From positions 1 through 22,827 of the forward strand of contig JAGKXC010000028.1 of the NCBI GenBank assembly GCA_021151535.1: a DNA stretch of 22,827 nucleotides. Direction: 5' to 3'. The DNA is from Sphingobacteriia bacterium. Its GTDB lineage: Bacteria > Bacteroidota > Bacteroidia > NS11-12g > UBA955. Position numbers and translations under genes: made by a program. The notes under the pieces were generated by a model. That model was not told where the DNA came from and made no database searches. It saw nothing but the letters and a program-made list of their open reading frames with translations. Positions 16,301 to 22,827 of the stretch are shown here, one piece after another; within the stretch, counting starts at the first letter, position 1; each line of letters starts with the position of its first letter.

Positions 16301-17846
16301 AATGTACTGGGATTTTGGCGATGGTAACGGAATGAATAAGAATTCAAAAGATACCATTCGATTGAGATATAGCAAATGGGGGACCTATAATGTAACATTG
16401 AAGGCGGATATTGCTGGTTGTATTGCAGTTTCACAGCAAAAGGCGTTTCAGTTTGTAACGCCCAAAGCTGACTTTGCACAACTAAGTGGTAGATGTAGTG
16501 GTCAGTTGTTTGAATTCACTAATAATTCATCCATTGAATCGGGTGTGATTGGAAATAAGTGGTATTTCAATTCACTTGATTCCAATACCAATGATAGGAA
16601 TGGCAAATGGCGATTCTATAAAGCTGATGCAATTTGGGTAAAATTGGTTGTAAAATCTGAATTTGGTTGTAAGGATTCTATGCAAAAAAATATCACTGTA
16701 TTTGGTACGCCAAAGGCAGGATATACATGGGATAGGGCTTGTAAAACCGTTAATTCACAATTTAATAATACCACACCAGATGTTGTGGGAACAACCATGA
16801 ATTATCACTGGAGTTTTGGAGATGCAACTACTTCAAATGCAAAATCGCCCTTAAAAAAATGGGATGCTTTAGGTAAATACAACGTGAAAATGGTAGCGGA
16901 ATCAACCAACGGATGTAAAGATTCTATTTCCAATTCAATTACTGTTTTGGAATCGGTATTTCCAGATTTTAGTGCAGTTAATGCATGCTCAGGTGTGGAA
17001 ATTGAGTTTTTAAATCAATCTAAACTTGAGAGTGGGGTAGTTACATATAAATGGGATTTTGGCGATAATTCTGTTTCTACGAAGATATCGCCTATGAAAA
17101 CCTATCATGTTGGAACTTCAACATCTTTTAATGTAACCTTGAAAGCTTATATCACTGGAGGATGTGCCGATTCAATCACCAAACGAATTGATATTTATGA
17201 GGCGCCAAGAACATGTGAAATTGTGGCTGCGGCTGATTATTCAGTTTACCATTGGGGAATCAAAGTGACACCGAAAGATTCATTTGGTAACGCAGGAGGA
17301 CAAGACAATGTAGATTATACTTTCATGATTCCAGGGATTGATACCATTCAAGCGTCTGATGCTTCGGCATTTGCGATGTTTGATGTGAAAGCCGATGGTG
17401 TTTATGATGTAATTATGGAAGCGAAAATGCGAAACAATGGAGCCTGCCTGTGCGTAAGTGACAAACAGTTAGTTACCGTTGACCGTTTGGCTGTGAAAAA
17501 TGGGTTAAATGCACCTCAGTGGAATGTGTTAGCCTATCCCAATCCCAATTATGGAAATTTCACCGTTGTTATTTCTGGTGCTAAGCAAATGAGAGATATT
17601 AAGTTGTTTGGCGTGAATGGTGCGTTGATAAAAGAATGGAAAGGCACTTTGGGTGAAGGTGGACATAAGGTGATTGGCAGTTCATATGGTGAAAATGGTA
17701 ATACTGATGGTTCAACCTTATTGACGATTGAAAGGGGCGGTAAAAAAGAGATTACCATCAGTAATTTGGGATTAAGCGCGGGTGTTTATAACATAGAAGT
17801 GAATACCGAATTGGGTTCTCAAGTTTTGAGGCTAATGGTTGAATAA
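13308..17846 (+). CDS. Giant secreted beta-helix/PKD protein with T9SS sorting domain
   Basis: The 1512-residue protein begins with a signal peptide (MKFKHILLAFCVLFLSVESTAQ). Residues about 25-640 form a Ser/Thr/Asn-rich region with repeated NxI/NxV rungs typical of a right-handed parallel beta-helix, closing with DRGAIE near 645. A linker beta-domain with CARDB-like features follows (about 655-760), then about 886-1300 holds five PKD-like repeats. Three carry recognisable WDFGDG-type turns (near 999, 1165 and 1247); two are degenerate. From Tyr1410 (YPNPNYGNFTV) to SAGVYNIEV...LRLMVE is a type A T9SS C-terminal sorting domain, so the protein should cross the outer membrane by T9SS and be attached to the surface or released. 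It is likely an adhesin or matrix protein; no enzyme active site is evident. It is followed five bases later by a membrane-protein gene. Confidence 0.9.
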   Translation: MKFKHILLAFCVLFLSVESTAQMSGSYTIGGTSGPTNYATWTDFATDFNSKGVSGKVTVTVKSNTTISAAVSLKQHSTNPTNSTNTLTIDGGWYSVSGSEAYELLLMDGVDYVEIKNVKFINSSTSATLMGIRFANGANDNTINSCSIDFSGAISASSSGGAYIAFTSTNSSPLKTSSQHLGVRNTVKSCTLTTSASSSPGPTYAILTQGGTTNYSTSGTENVFSDNIIRNFYHSAFYSQYTNGDKILNNNISRSAASSSSPVDTLMECIEIENGRSGNQALTISGNSIQNLPFSGATSSATYPINTFYGIKLKNSDGSTSYPILVESNTVNRVICMNGFWGMNADVTNLLLYSKNRITNNTCVYGYECSDIRAINSTDISAIGNYIAHENMGTSKSGIYYSMYFQNVPTKNNAYNEVANNTIDSCLAGVEFYGITAAWAGSWNISRNRVTSSAISFGSGQFLAIFMIFQENLDMSSNLIANNSSPNSELYGIYVLNYNSGYKSNYCNNTVYIRSSNTAISCFGIYAEDESEISYTGNVLDMVTSATAYPVNLISSANLGKIDNNTFYLKNPSEYWAAGSNYVTSFKDWKTTGVVGSGDNFSNLNFVNVTKNDFTQQCFEAQNNVPYLPLNALDINKKVRNKSYHDRGAIESDMDIAAVKTSFTVPSSVCAAWESKAGITLKNNYVDTVYNFYVAFSVNGKVTREKVTKKILPGDTSTYWFKTPISLPIAGSTKIVIYADAVDDKLTNDSLYFSTTVKPAPGGSNFEPTTKVFTPNNPTYLRAKPYDVTLVDLPVIYDMKPPRAYTNSQYGTAWKVNAIAYSPAGRLVNGTSITFPTSSKNMELQFKTSDTMLEDSFVNLYVTFTDLNNGCDTVLKRQVFIAPRVVPNFTIPSKACAGDTIKFVNTSRIKSGYIVNSWYYGTGVSGDTSQDYDGYFIFTKSGKYPITLKAYSGLYGFVGVKTVDLVINEIPVAQFSRQNACTGADLVFVNSTTPKTATMYWDFGDGNGMNKNSKDTIRLRYSKWGTYNVTLKADIAGCIAVSQQKAFQFVTPKADFAQLSGRCSGQLFEFTNNSSIESGVIGNKWYFNSLDSNTNDRNGKWRFYKADAIWVKLVVKSEFGCKDSMQKNITVFGTPKAGYTWDRACKTVNSQFNNTTPDVVGTTMNYHWSFGDATTSNAKSPLKKWDALGKYNVKMVAESTNGCKDSISNSITVLESVFPDFSAVNACSGVEIEFLNQSKLESGVVTYKWDFGDNSVSTKISPMKTYHVGTSTSFNVTLKAYITGGCADSITKRIDIYEAPRTCEIVAAADYSVYHWGIKVTPKDSFGNAGGQDNVDYTFMIPGIDTIQASDASAFAMFDVKADGVYDVIMEAKMRNNGACLCVSDKQLVTVDRLAVKNGLNAPQWNVLAYPNPNYGNFTVVISGAKQMRDIKLFGVNGALIKEWKGTLGEGGHKVIGSSYGENGNTDGSTLLTIERGGKKEITISNLGLSAGVYNIEVNTELGSQVLRLMVE

Positions 17847-17851
17847 TTTCG

Positions 17852-18586
17852 ATGGAAAGAATATTGTCTGAATTGGAGCACTACCAAACGGGTAGGGCAC
17901 AAAGAAATAAAGAGAATATCCATGTAGTATTATGGTTGGTGAAGGATTTTGCTTGGTTGATGCACTTTAAAATATTGGGCTTGGTGATGGCAGTTCCTAC
18001 TGTAATATTGGCCATTGTTCTAACCGTTAAATCGTTGATGACTTTGTTTGATACTTATTATAAGTGGTTGTTTTATCAGGTTAGACATACTTTAAAGGAG
18101 GGGGGTGCAATGTTAAGATCACAGACTGCGGAGGTTTTGCCAAAACAGGGAAGTGACTTGAGTAATTTCGATAAACAAGAAAAAGATTTAGAATGGCCAA
18201 ATCGAATTGATGACATTGATTTTAAGGATTTCAATTTTAGGGATATTTCTGAACTTATAGAATCCAAGGGTTTGTTAACCAATTCAAAGCATAGAATTTT
18301 AAGATTTTTGGGATATGGCGATTTGGGTATAGAAAATTATGCAGGATTAAGAACAACTGTTTTGAATGATGTTTTGAGTGATTACTATCACAATTTGGCC
18401 GTTACTTGTTGGATAATTGGTAATGTAATTTGGATGGTGGGTGAGTTCTTTTTTGATGATACGATTCGTTATGTATCTGTGCCGTTTTTTGGAATTGGCT
18501 TGGCGGTAATAGGTTGGTATTATGTTTTTTTGAGGGTTAAACTAAAAACAAAAGACTCCTTGAAGGAGTCTTCTGTTAAACAATAA
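17852..18586 (+). CDS. Multi-spanning membrane protein, unrecognised
   Basis: The 244-residue protein has two hydrophobic blocks. The first, at 24-65, contains one clear helix (about 41-60) and an amphipathic or membrane-associated segment before it. The second, at 181-227, has two helices. Between them lies a polar, acidic loop (about 95-165) rich in Asp/Phe/Lys. There is no signal peptide cleavage site and no motif I recognise. The ATG follows the T9SS protein stop by five bases, so the two are probably one transcript and could be functionally linked, although T9SS cargo genes usually stand alone. The last 12 or so codons are encoded by a perfect inverted repeat, which also looks like a terminator for the converging gene. 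Confidence 0.75.
   Translation: MERILSELEHYQTGRAQRNKENIHVVLWLVKDFAWLMHFKILGLVMAVPTVILAIVLTVKSLMTLFDTYYKWLFYQVRHTLKEGGAMLRSQTAEVLPKQGSDLSNFDKQEKDLEWPNRIDDIDFKDFNFRDISELIESKGLLTNSKHRILRFLGYGDLGIENYAGLRTTVLNDVLSDYYHNLAVTCWIIGNVIWMVGEFFFDDTIRYVSVPFFGIGLAVIGWYYVFLRVKLKTKDSLKESSVKQ
18545..18572 (-). terminator. Terminator of the 19314 lipoprotein gene, inside the converging gene
   Basis: AAGACTCCT (18552-18560) and AGGAGTCTT (18564-18572) form a perfect nine-base-pair stem with a three-base loop. Read on the minus strand it is followed by TTGTTTTT, a good intrinsic terminator about 55-75 bases past the lipoprotein stop. On the plus strand only TTCTGTT follows, so it is weak in that direction, and it lies before the stop codon of the plus gene. 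Confidence 0.7.
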
Positions 18587-18627
18587 CCCATGTACTATAA
18601 CTATAACCTGTAACGGCCTTTCTCTAA

Positions 18628-19314
18628 TTAATGCCTTGTGAGAGGCTGTTTTTCGAGTTGGAAAAAGCGCAACCATTGTTTGTCATTGGTTTGCGTTCTT
18701 ATGTTTTCTAATAAATTTCTGTATGCACTCAGGCAGAATAACAATTGCTTATTGTTGTAATGAAGATCTTGAATCTTGGCGCGATAATCGGCATTGATTG
18801 CGGCGATTTTTTGCTGAAAAGTCTGATAAGAAATTTGCTGTGCCAGTAGTTGGGTAGTGTATTTGGCGATATCTGCGCGAACTTTTAAGTTAAGGTTATG
18901 GACTTGGGAGAATTCGGCGGAGATAATTTCTTCGGTTTGGTTAGAGAAAGTGTCAAGTGCCAAATTAATCGCTGTTTTTTGGGAGGGGGAGAGGTCTAGG
19001 GTAGAGAGGTTTTTCAGCGTTGAGGTGTTGGTGTCGTGATGGTTTTCGAATTCTTTGAAGTAATCGCTGCATTCATGAATGTTAAAACGTGGCGATAACC
19101 ACGAATTGGGAAGCGTGTGAATGAATAGGCTATCCCCGGAGAGGGTTGCCACTAAGTTAGAATCTGATGGGAGCGAACTTTCATTTTCAGCCAGTAGCGT
19201 TAAGTCGCTAATATGTTCTTGGCTATTTGTGGTGAAAGTTGATTCGGGGTTACACGCCTGAACTAACAGCAACAATGCAGCGGCAAATAGTCTATGTAAC
19301 AACGATTTTTTCAT
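18628..19314 (-). CDS. Helical lipoprotein, unrecognised
   Basis: I start this at the ATG at 19314 (228 aa), because MKKSLLHRLFAAALLLLVQAC is a textbook lipoprotein signal with Cys21 lipidated; the frame extends to 19347 without adding anything plausible. The first third of the mature protein is polar and low in structure. From about 105 on it is helical: LDLSPSQKTAINLALDTFSNQ, then two long amphipathic helices with many Gln and Asn residues. The LSPSQ start followed by long helices recalls the LTxxQ pattern of Spy/CpxP-type periplasmic proteins, but the match is weak and I do not assign it. It is a single gene, divergent from icmF, with its terminator inside the converging gene. Confidence 0.72.
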   Translation of the reverse strand: MKKSLLHRLFAAALLLLVQACNPESTFTTNSQEHISDLTLLAENESSLPSDSNLVATLSGDSLFIHTLPNSWLSPRFNIHECSDYFKEFENHHDTNTSTLKNLSTLDLSPSQKTAINLALDTFSNQTEEIISAEFSQVHNLNLKVRADIAKYTTQLLAQQISYQTFQQKIAAINADYRAKIQDLHYNNKQLLFCLSAYRNLLENIRTQTNDKQWLRFFQLEKQPLTRH

Positions 19315-19351
19315 GATTTTCTTCAATAACTTACACAGCATAAACACATTG

Positions 19352-19367
19352 CCCCTAAAGAAAGGGG
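19352..19367. promoter_or_regulatory. Dyad at the -35 region of the icmF promoter
   Basis: CCCCT and AGGGG form an inverted repeat with a six-base AAAGAA spacer. Its centre (about 19359.5) is about 35 bases upstream of the predicted icmF transcription start, in the position where a -33 TTG is missing. It also lies 38-53 bases upstream of the divergent lipoprotein ATG. The operator role is inferred. Confidence 0.35.
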
Positions 19368-19384
19368 AATTGTTTTTTTATAGT

Positions 19385-19392
19385 TACCTTTG
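19385..19392 (+). promoter_or_regulatory. icmF -7 box
   Basis: TACCTTTG matches TAnnTTTG and predicts transcription from about 19395, 18 bases before the ATG at 19413. The -33 TTG is absent. Confidence 0.6.
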
Positions 19393-19412
19393 CGGCTGGA
19401 TTTTCCTACTCT

Positions 19413-22400
19413 ATGGAGACACAGGTTTATGTACCCGTGAACAAGGTTAGGGTTGTTACGGCAGCCAGCTTGTTCGATGGTCACGATGCGGCCATCAATG
19501 TGATGCGCAGAATCATTCAAAGCACAGGTTGTGAAGTCATTCATTTGGGTCACGATCGCAGCGTTCAAGAAGTGGTTGAAACAGCCATTCAAGAAGATGC
19601 CAATGCCATTGCGATGACCTCTTATCAAGGTGGACACAACGAATATTTTCGTTACATGTACGATTTGTTGCAGGAGCGTGGCGCGGGCCATATAAAAATA
19701 TTTGGTGGTGGCGGTGGTGTTATCTTACCTGAAGAAATTGCGGGTTTGATGCAACACGGTATCACAAGGATTTATTCGCCAGATGATGGTCGTTCCATGG
19801 GATTACAAGGAATGATCAACGATTTGGTTCAGAAGAGTGATTATGCTACGGGATTGCAATTGCATGGCGAAGTTGGTCGCTTGAAAAATGGTGAATCTAG
19901 TAGGTTGGATGTAGCACGATTGATTTCAGCAGCTGAAAATCATCCAGAATTACATTCAGCAGCATTGAATGAAGTGAGGGAAATGGCGTTGAGTATGCGT
20001 ACGCCTGTATTGGGAATTACTGGTACCGGAGGTGCAGGAAAAAGTTCATTGGTTGATGAATTGGTTAGAAGGTTCTTATTGGATTTTCCTGACAAAAAAT
20101 TGGGTATAATTTCTGTTGATCCATCTAAGCGTAAAACGGGCGGAGCGTTATTGGGCGATAGAATTCGTATGAACAGCATCAATAATGATCGTGTTTATAT
20201 GCGTTCGATGGCTACCCGTCAAGCCAACTTAGCGTTGAGTTCACACGTGGACGATGCGGTGAGTATTTTGAAGGTTGCCGGATTTGATTTGGTGATCGTT
20301 GAAACCAGTGGTATTGGGCAAAGCGATACTCAAATTACCGAACATAGCGATGTTACGTTGTACGTAATGACGCCAGAATATGGTGCGGCAACGCAGTTAG
20401 AGAAGATAGATATGTTGGATTATGCGGATGTGGTGGCGTTGAATAAGTTCGATAAGCGCGGTGCGTTGGATGCATTAAGAGATGTTAGAAAGCAATACCA
20501 GCGTAATCATAAGTTGTTTGAAGCGGATGTGGATTCAATGCCCGTGTTTGGTACAATTGCATCGCAATTCAATGATCCGGGAATGAATGCGTTGTATGGT
20601 TCACTCATGAGAACCATCGCCCAAAAAACTGGAGCAGATTTGGAAAGTAAGTTTCATGCTGATCAGGAAATGAGTGAAAAGATTTTCATTATTCCTCCGC
20701 ATAGAAATAGGTATTTGAGTGAGATTTCTGAGAATAACCGCAAGTATGATCAGGAAGCGCAAGCACAGCGAAAAATCGCACAAAGGATGTATGCCATTCA
20801 TTTGTCGATTGAGCAATTGAAAGAATCAGGGGCATCTGTGGAATTGCAGAAGCAGTTACAGGCAGAATACGATAAATTGGTGATGGAAATATCGCCTCGA
20901 AACAAACAAATGATTGAGGGATGGAGCCAGCTGAGCAATTTATATAAGCAGCCTGAATATGTGTTTAAGGTGCGCGATAAGGAAATTAAAATGGCCACTC
21001 ATACTGAAAGTTTGAGTCATACCATGATTCCAAAAGTAAGTACACCGCGATATGAAGCTTGGGGAGATTTGTTGCATTGGCAGTTACAGGAAAATGTTCC
21101 TGGCGAGTTTCCATATACGAGCGGAATTTATCCGTTTAAGCGCGATGGCGAGGATCCAACGAGGATGTTTGCAGGCGAGGGAGGCCCTGAGAGAACGAAT
21201 AAGCGTTTCCATTATGTGAGTTTGGGAATGCCGGCGAAGCGTTTGAGTACGGCATTTGACTCAGTTACACTGTACGGTAGAGATCCACATACACGCCCAG
21301 ATATTTATGGTAAAATCGGTAATGCAGGTGTAAGTATTTGCTGCTTGGATGATGCCAAGAAGTTGTATAGTGGATTTAATTTGGCCGATCCAAAGACGTC
21401 TGTTTCGATGACAATTAATGGTCCTGCGCCAATGTTGTTGGGCTTTTTTATGAATGCAGCGATTGATCAGCAGTGTGAATTGTATATCAAGAAAAATGGA
21501 TTGGAGGAAGAGGTAAATAAAAAGATTGATGCGATGTACGCGGCCAAGGGTTTGCCAAGGCCGAGGTATAATGGTGCATTGCCTGAAGGTAATGATGGTT
21601 TGGGATTAATGTTGTTGGGTGTTACGGGCGATCAAGTGTTGCCTGCGGAGGTGTACAACGAGATCAAATACTGGACGTTATCGCAGGTTCGTGGAACGGT
21701 TCAAGCCGATATTTTGAAAGAAGATCAGGCGCAAAATACTTGTATTTTCAGTACTGAATTTGCGTTGCGTTTGATGGGCGATGTTCAGAAGTATTTCATT
21801 GATAATAAGGTGCGTAACTTTTATAGTGTTAGTATTAGCGGTTATCACATTGCGGAAGCAGGTGCAAATCCTATCACTCAGTTGGCATTTACTTTGGCCA
21901 ATGGCTTTACCTATGTAGAGTACTATTTGAGTCGCGGAATGCATATTGATGATTTTGCTCCAAACTTGAGCTTTTTCTTTAGCAATGGCGTGGATCCTGA
22001 ATATGCCGTAATTGGAAGGGTTGCGAGAAGAATTTGGGCCAAGGCGATGAAGTTGAAATATGGGGCCAATGCTCGTTCACAGATGTTGAAATACCATATT
22101 CAAACCAGCGGTAGAAGTTTGCACGCTCAGGAAATTGATTTCAATGATATCAGAACTACTTTGCAAGCTTTGTACGCAATTTATGACAACTGTAACAGTT
22201 TGCATACCAACGCATACGATGAAGCCATTACAACGCCAACAGAAGAAAGTGTAAGAAGGGCGATGGCGATTCAGTTGATTATCAACCGTGAGTTGGGCTT
22301 GGCTAAGAACGAGAATCCGATTCAGGGTAGTTTCATTGTTGAGGAGTTAACGGATTTGGTAGAAGAAGCGGTATTGAGTGAATTCGATAAGATAACTGAG

Positions 22401-22790
22401 AGAGGTGGTGTTTTAGGGGCGATGGAAACCATGTATCAACGTTCTAAGATTCAAGAGGAAAGTTTGTATTACGAAACTTTGAAACATACAGGAGAAATGC
22501 CAATTATTGGTGTGAATACATTCCTGAGCTCTAAAGGTTCTCCAACAGTATTGCCAGGTGAGGTAATTCGTAGTACGGAAGAAGAAAAGCAATTCCAAAT
22601 TGCAAAAGTTGAACAGCAACATGCCTATTTTGGAGAAAAGCGAGCACATTTGTTGAATGATTTGCAGCAGGCTGCTATTGAAAACCGCAACATGTTTGAG
22701 GGTTTGATGGAAGTGAGTAAAGTCTGTACGTTGGGCGAGATAACGGAATCGTTGTTCTCGGTAGGTGGTCAGTATCGCAGAAATATGTAA
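19413..22790 (+). CDS. icmF: Fused isobutyryl-CoA mutase (IcmF), B12-dependent
   Basis: IcmF interconverts isobutyryl-CoA and n-butyryl-CoA with adenosylcobalamin and carries its own G-protein chaperone. The 1125-residue protein has the three fused parts in order. The B12-binding domain (about 10-145) has the cobalt-ligand His25 in FDGHDAAINVMRR and a GGGGGV loop. The MeaB-like GTPase (about 175-420) has P-loop GTGGAGKSS (204-212), a DPS motif, ETSGIGQSD and NKFD (344-347). A linker follows, then the mutase TIM barrel (about 545-1080) with GEGGPERTN, SISGYHIAEAGANP and the NGFTYVEYYL segment. The substrate-pocket Phe586 (in MFAGEGG) and Gln774 (in QAQNT) are those that distinguish isobutyryl-CoA mutases from methylmalonyl-CoA mutase, which has Tyr and Arg there. 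It is a monocistronic unit with its own promoter and terminator. Confidence 0.95.
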   Translation: METQVYVPVNKVRVVTAASLFDGHDAAINVMRRIIQSTGCEVIHLGHDRSVQEVVETAIQEDANAIAMTSYQGGHNEYFRYMYDLLQERGAGHIKIFGGGGGVILPEEIAGLMQHGITRIYSPDDGRSMGLQGMINDLVQKSDYATGLQLHGEVGRLKNGESSRLDVARLISAAENHPELHSAALNEVREMALSMRTPVLGITGTGGAGKSSLVDELVRRFLLDFPDKKLGIISVDPSKRKTGGALLGDRIRMNSINNDRVYMRSMATRQANLALSSHVDDAVSILKVAGFDLVIVETSGIGQSDTQITEHSDVTLYVMTPEYGAATQLEKIDMLDYADVVALNKFDKRGALDALRDVRKQYQRNHKLFEADVDSMPVFGTIASQFNDPGMNALYGSLMRTIAQKTGADLESKFHADQEMSEKIFIIPPHRNRYLSEISENNRKYDQEAQAQRKIAQRMYAIHLSIEQLKESGASVELQKQLQAEYDKLVMEISPRNKQMIEGWSQLSNLYKQPEYVFKVRDKEIKMATHTESLSHTMIPKVSTPRYEAWGDLLHWQLQENVPGEFPYTSGIYPFKRDGEDPTRMFAGEGGPERTNKRFHYVSLGMPAKRLSTAFDSVTLYGRDPHTRPDIYGKIGNAGVSICCLDDAKKLYSGFNLADPKTSVSMTINGPAPMLLGFFMNAAIDQQCELYIKKNGLEEEVNKKIDAMYAAKGLPRPRYNGALPEGNDGLGLMLLGVTGDQVLPAEVYNEIKYWTLSQVRGTVQADILKEDQAQNTCIFSTEFALRLMGDVQKYFIDNKVRNFYSVSISGYHIAEAGANPITQLAFTLANGFTYVEYYLSRGMHIDDFAPNLSFFFSNGVDPEYAVIGRVARRIWAKAMKLKYGANARSQMLKYHIQTSGRSLHAQEIDFNDIRTTLQALYAIYDNCNSLHTNAYDEAITTPTEESVRRAMAIQLIINRELGLAKNENPIQGSFIVEELTDLVEEAVLSEFDKITERGGVLGAMETMYQRSKIQEESLYYETLKHTGEMPIIGVNTFLSSKGSPTVLPGEVIRSTEEEKQFQIAKVEQQHAYFGEKRAHLLNDLQQAAIENRNMFEGLMEVSKVCTLGEITESLFSVGGQYRRNM

Positions 22791-22792
22791 TT

Positions 22793-22821
22793 AAAAAAAG
22801 CCCGTTTAAACGGGCTTTTTT
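22793..22821. terminator. icmF terminator, perfect palindrome
   Basis: GCCCGTTTAAACGGGC (22800-22815) is a perfect 16-base palindrome flanked by A7 (22793-22799) and T6 (22816-22821), starting two bases after the icmF stop. The A-run makes it usable in both directions, so a converging gene may lie beyond the window edge. Confidence 0.9.
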
Positions 22822-22827
22822 GTTTGT

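Noticed and set aside
19352..19380. CCCCT/AGGGG hairpin plus T-run as a plus-strand intrinsic terminator
   Set aside because: The stem is only five pairs, the T-run starts several bases later, and no plus-strand gene ends there. A promoter-linked operator is more plausible.
19323..19691. Minus-strand open frame of 122 codons across the icmF start
   Set aside because: It runs antisense through the conserved B12-binding domain and the icmF promoter, with no signal or motif of its own.
1..22827. CRISPR array, insertion sequence, tRNA, prophage or defence island
   Set aside because: No spaced direct repeats, transposase, integrase, tRNA-like fold or defence-type gene was seen on either strand.

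Overview
The window comes from a member of the Bacteroidota. Four things support this. The primary sigma factor is short (287 aa) and lacks region 1.1. Many genes are preceded by the TAnnTTTG '-7' box used by that sigma factor. A very large secreted protein ends in a type IX secretion (T9SS) sorting domain. Several genes belong to families concentrated in this phylum (GSCFA, CarboxypepD_reg-like, short lipoproteins). I cannot place it below phylum from sequence alone. The window is densely coded, with no rRNA, tRNA, CRISPR array, insertion sequence or prophage. The longest gene-free stretches are about 190-200 bases (887-1082, 3296-3485, 11504-11697) and all contain promoters or spacer.

Layout. 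23-3295 (minus): rpoD, then the ferrous iron uptake pair feoA-feoB. 3486-5098 (minus): a DedA-family membrane protein overlapping an aroE with a large internal insertion. 5226-6730 (plus): a tiny Cys-tailed lipoprotein, then ahcY, which ends in a strong terminator shared with the converging gene. 6797-8680 (minus): parE. 8843-9430 (plus): a helical-repeat lipoprotein. 9508-11503 (minus): a two-domain chromate-type transporter, then a secreted CarboxypepD_reg-like protein. 11698-12309 (plus): a coiled-coil lipoprotein, nearly abutting a converging GSCFA gene (12312-13151, minus). 13308-18586 (plus): a 1512-residue beta-helix/PKD/T9SS cell-surface protein and a small multi-spanning membrane protein 5 bases after it. 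18628-19314 (minus): an unrecognised lipoprotein. 19413-22790 (plus): a complete fused B12-dependent isobutyryl-CoA mutase (IcmF) with its own palindromic terminator.

How the genes fit together. Most are independent housekeeping or envelope genes rather than one system. The clear functional sets are feoAB (Fe2+ uptake), the overlapping dedA-aroE pair, and the T9SS protein with its membrane-protein neighbour. The sigma factor at the left edge is probably the one that reads the TAnnTTTG promoters in the rest of the window. At several of these (feoA, the 10212 gene, the tiny lipoprotein) the box lies so close to the ATG that the mRNA would be almost leaderless. I found no convincing new defence, mobile or biosynthetic system. 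The most interesting items are regulatory architecture (phased A-tracts at rpoD, a dyad at the icmF promoter, a terminator buried in a converging gene) and a few protein oddities (AroE insertion, FeoB G4 change, CxC-tailed mini-lipoprotein).
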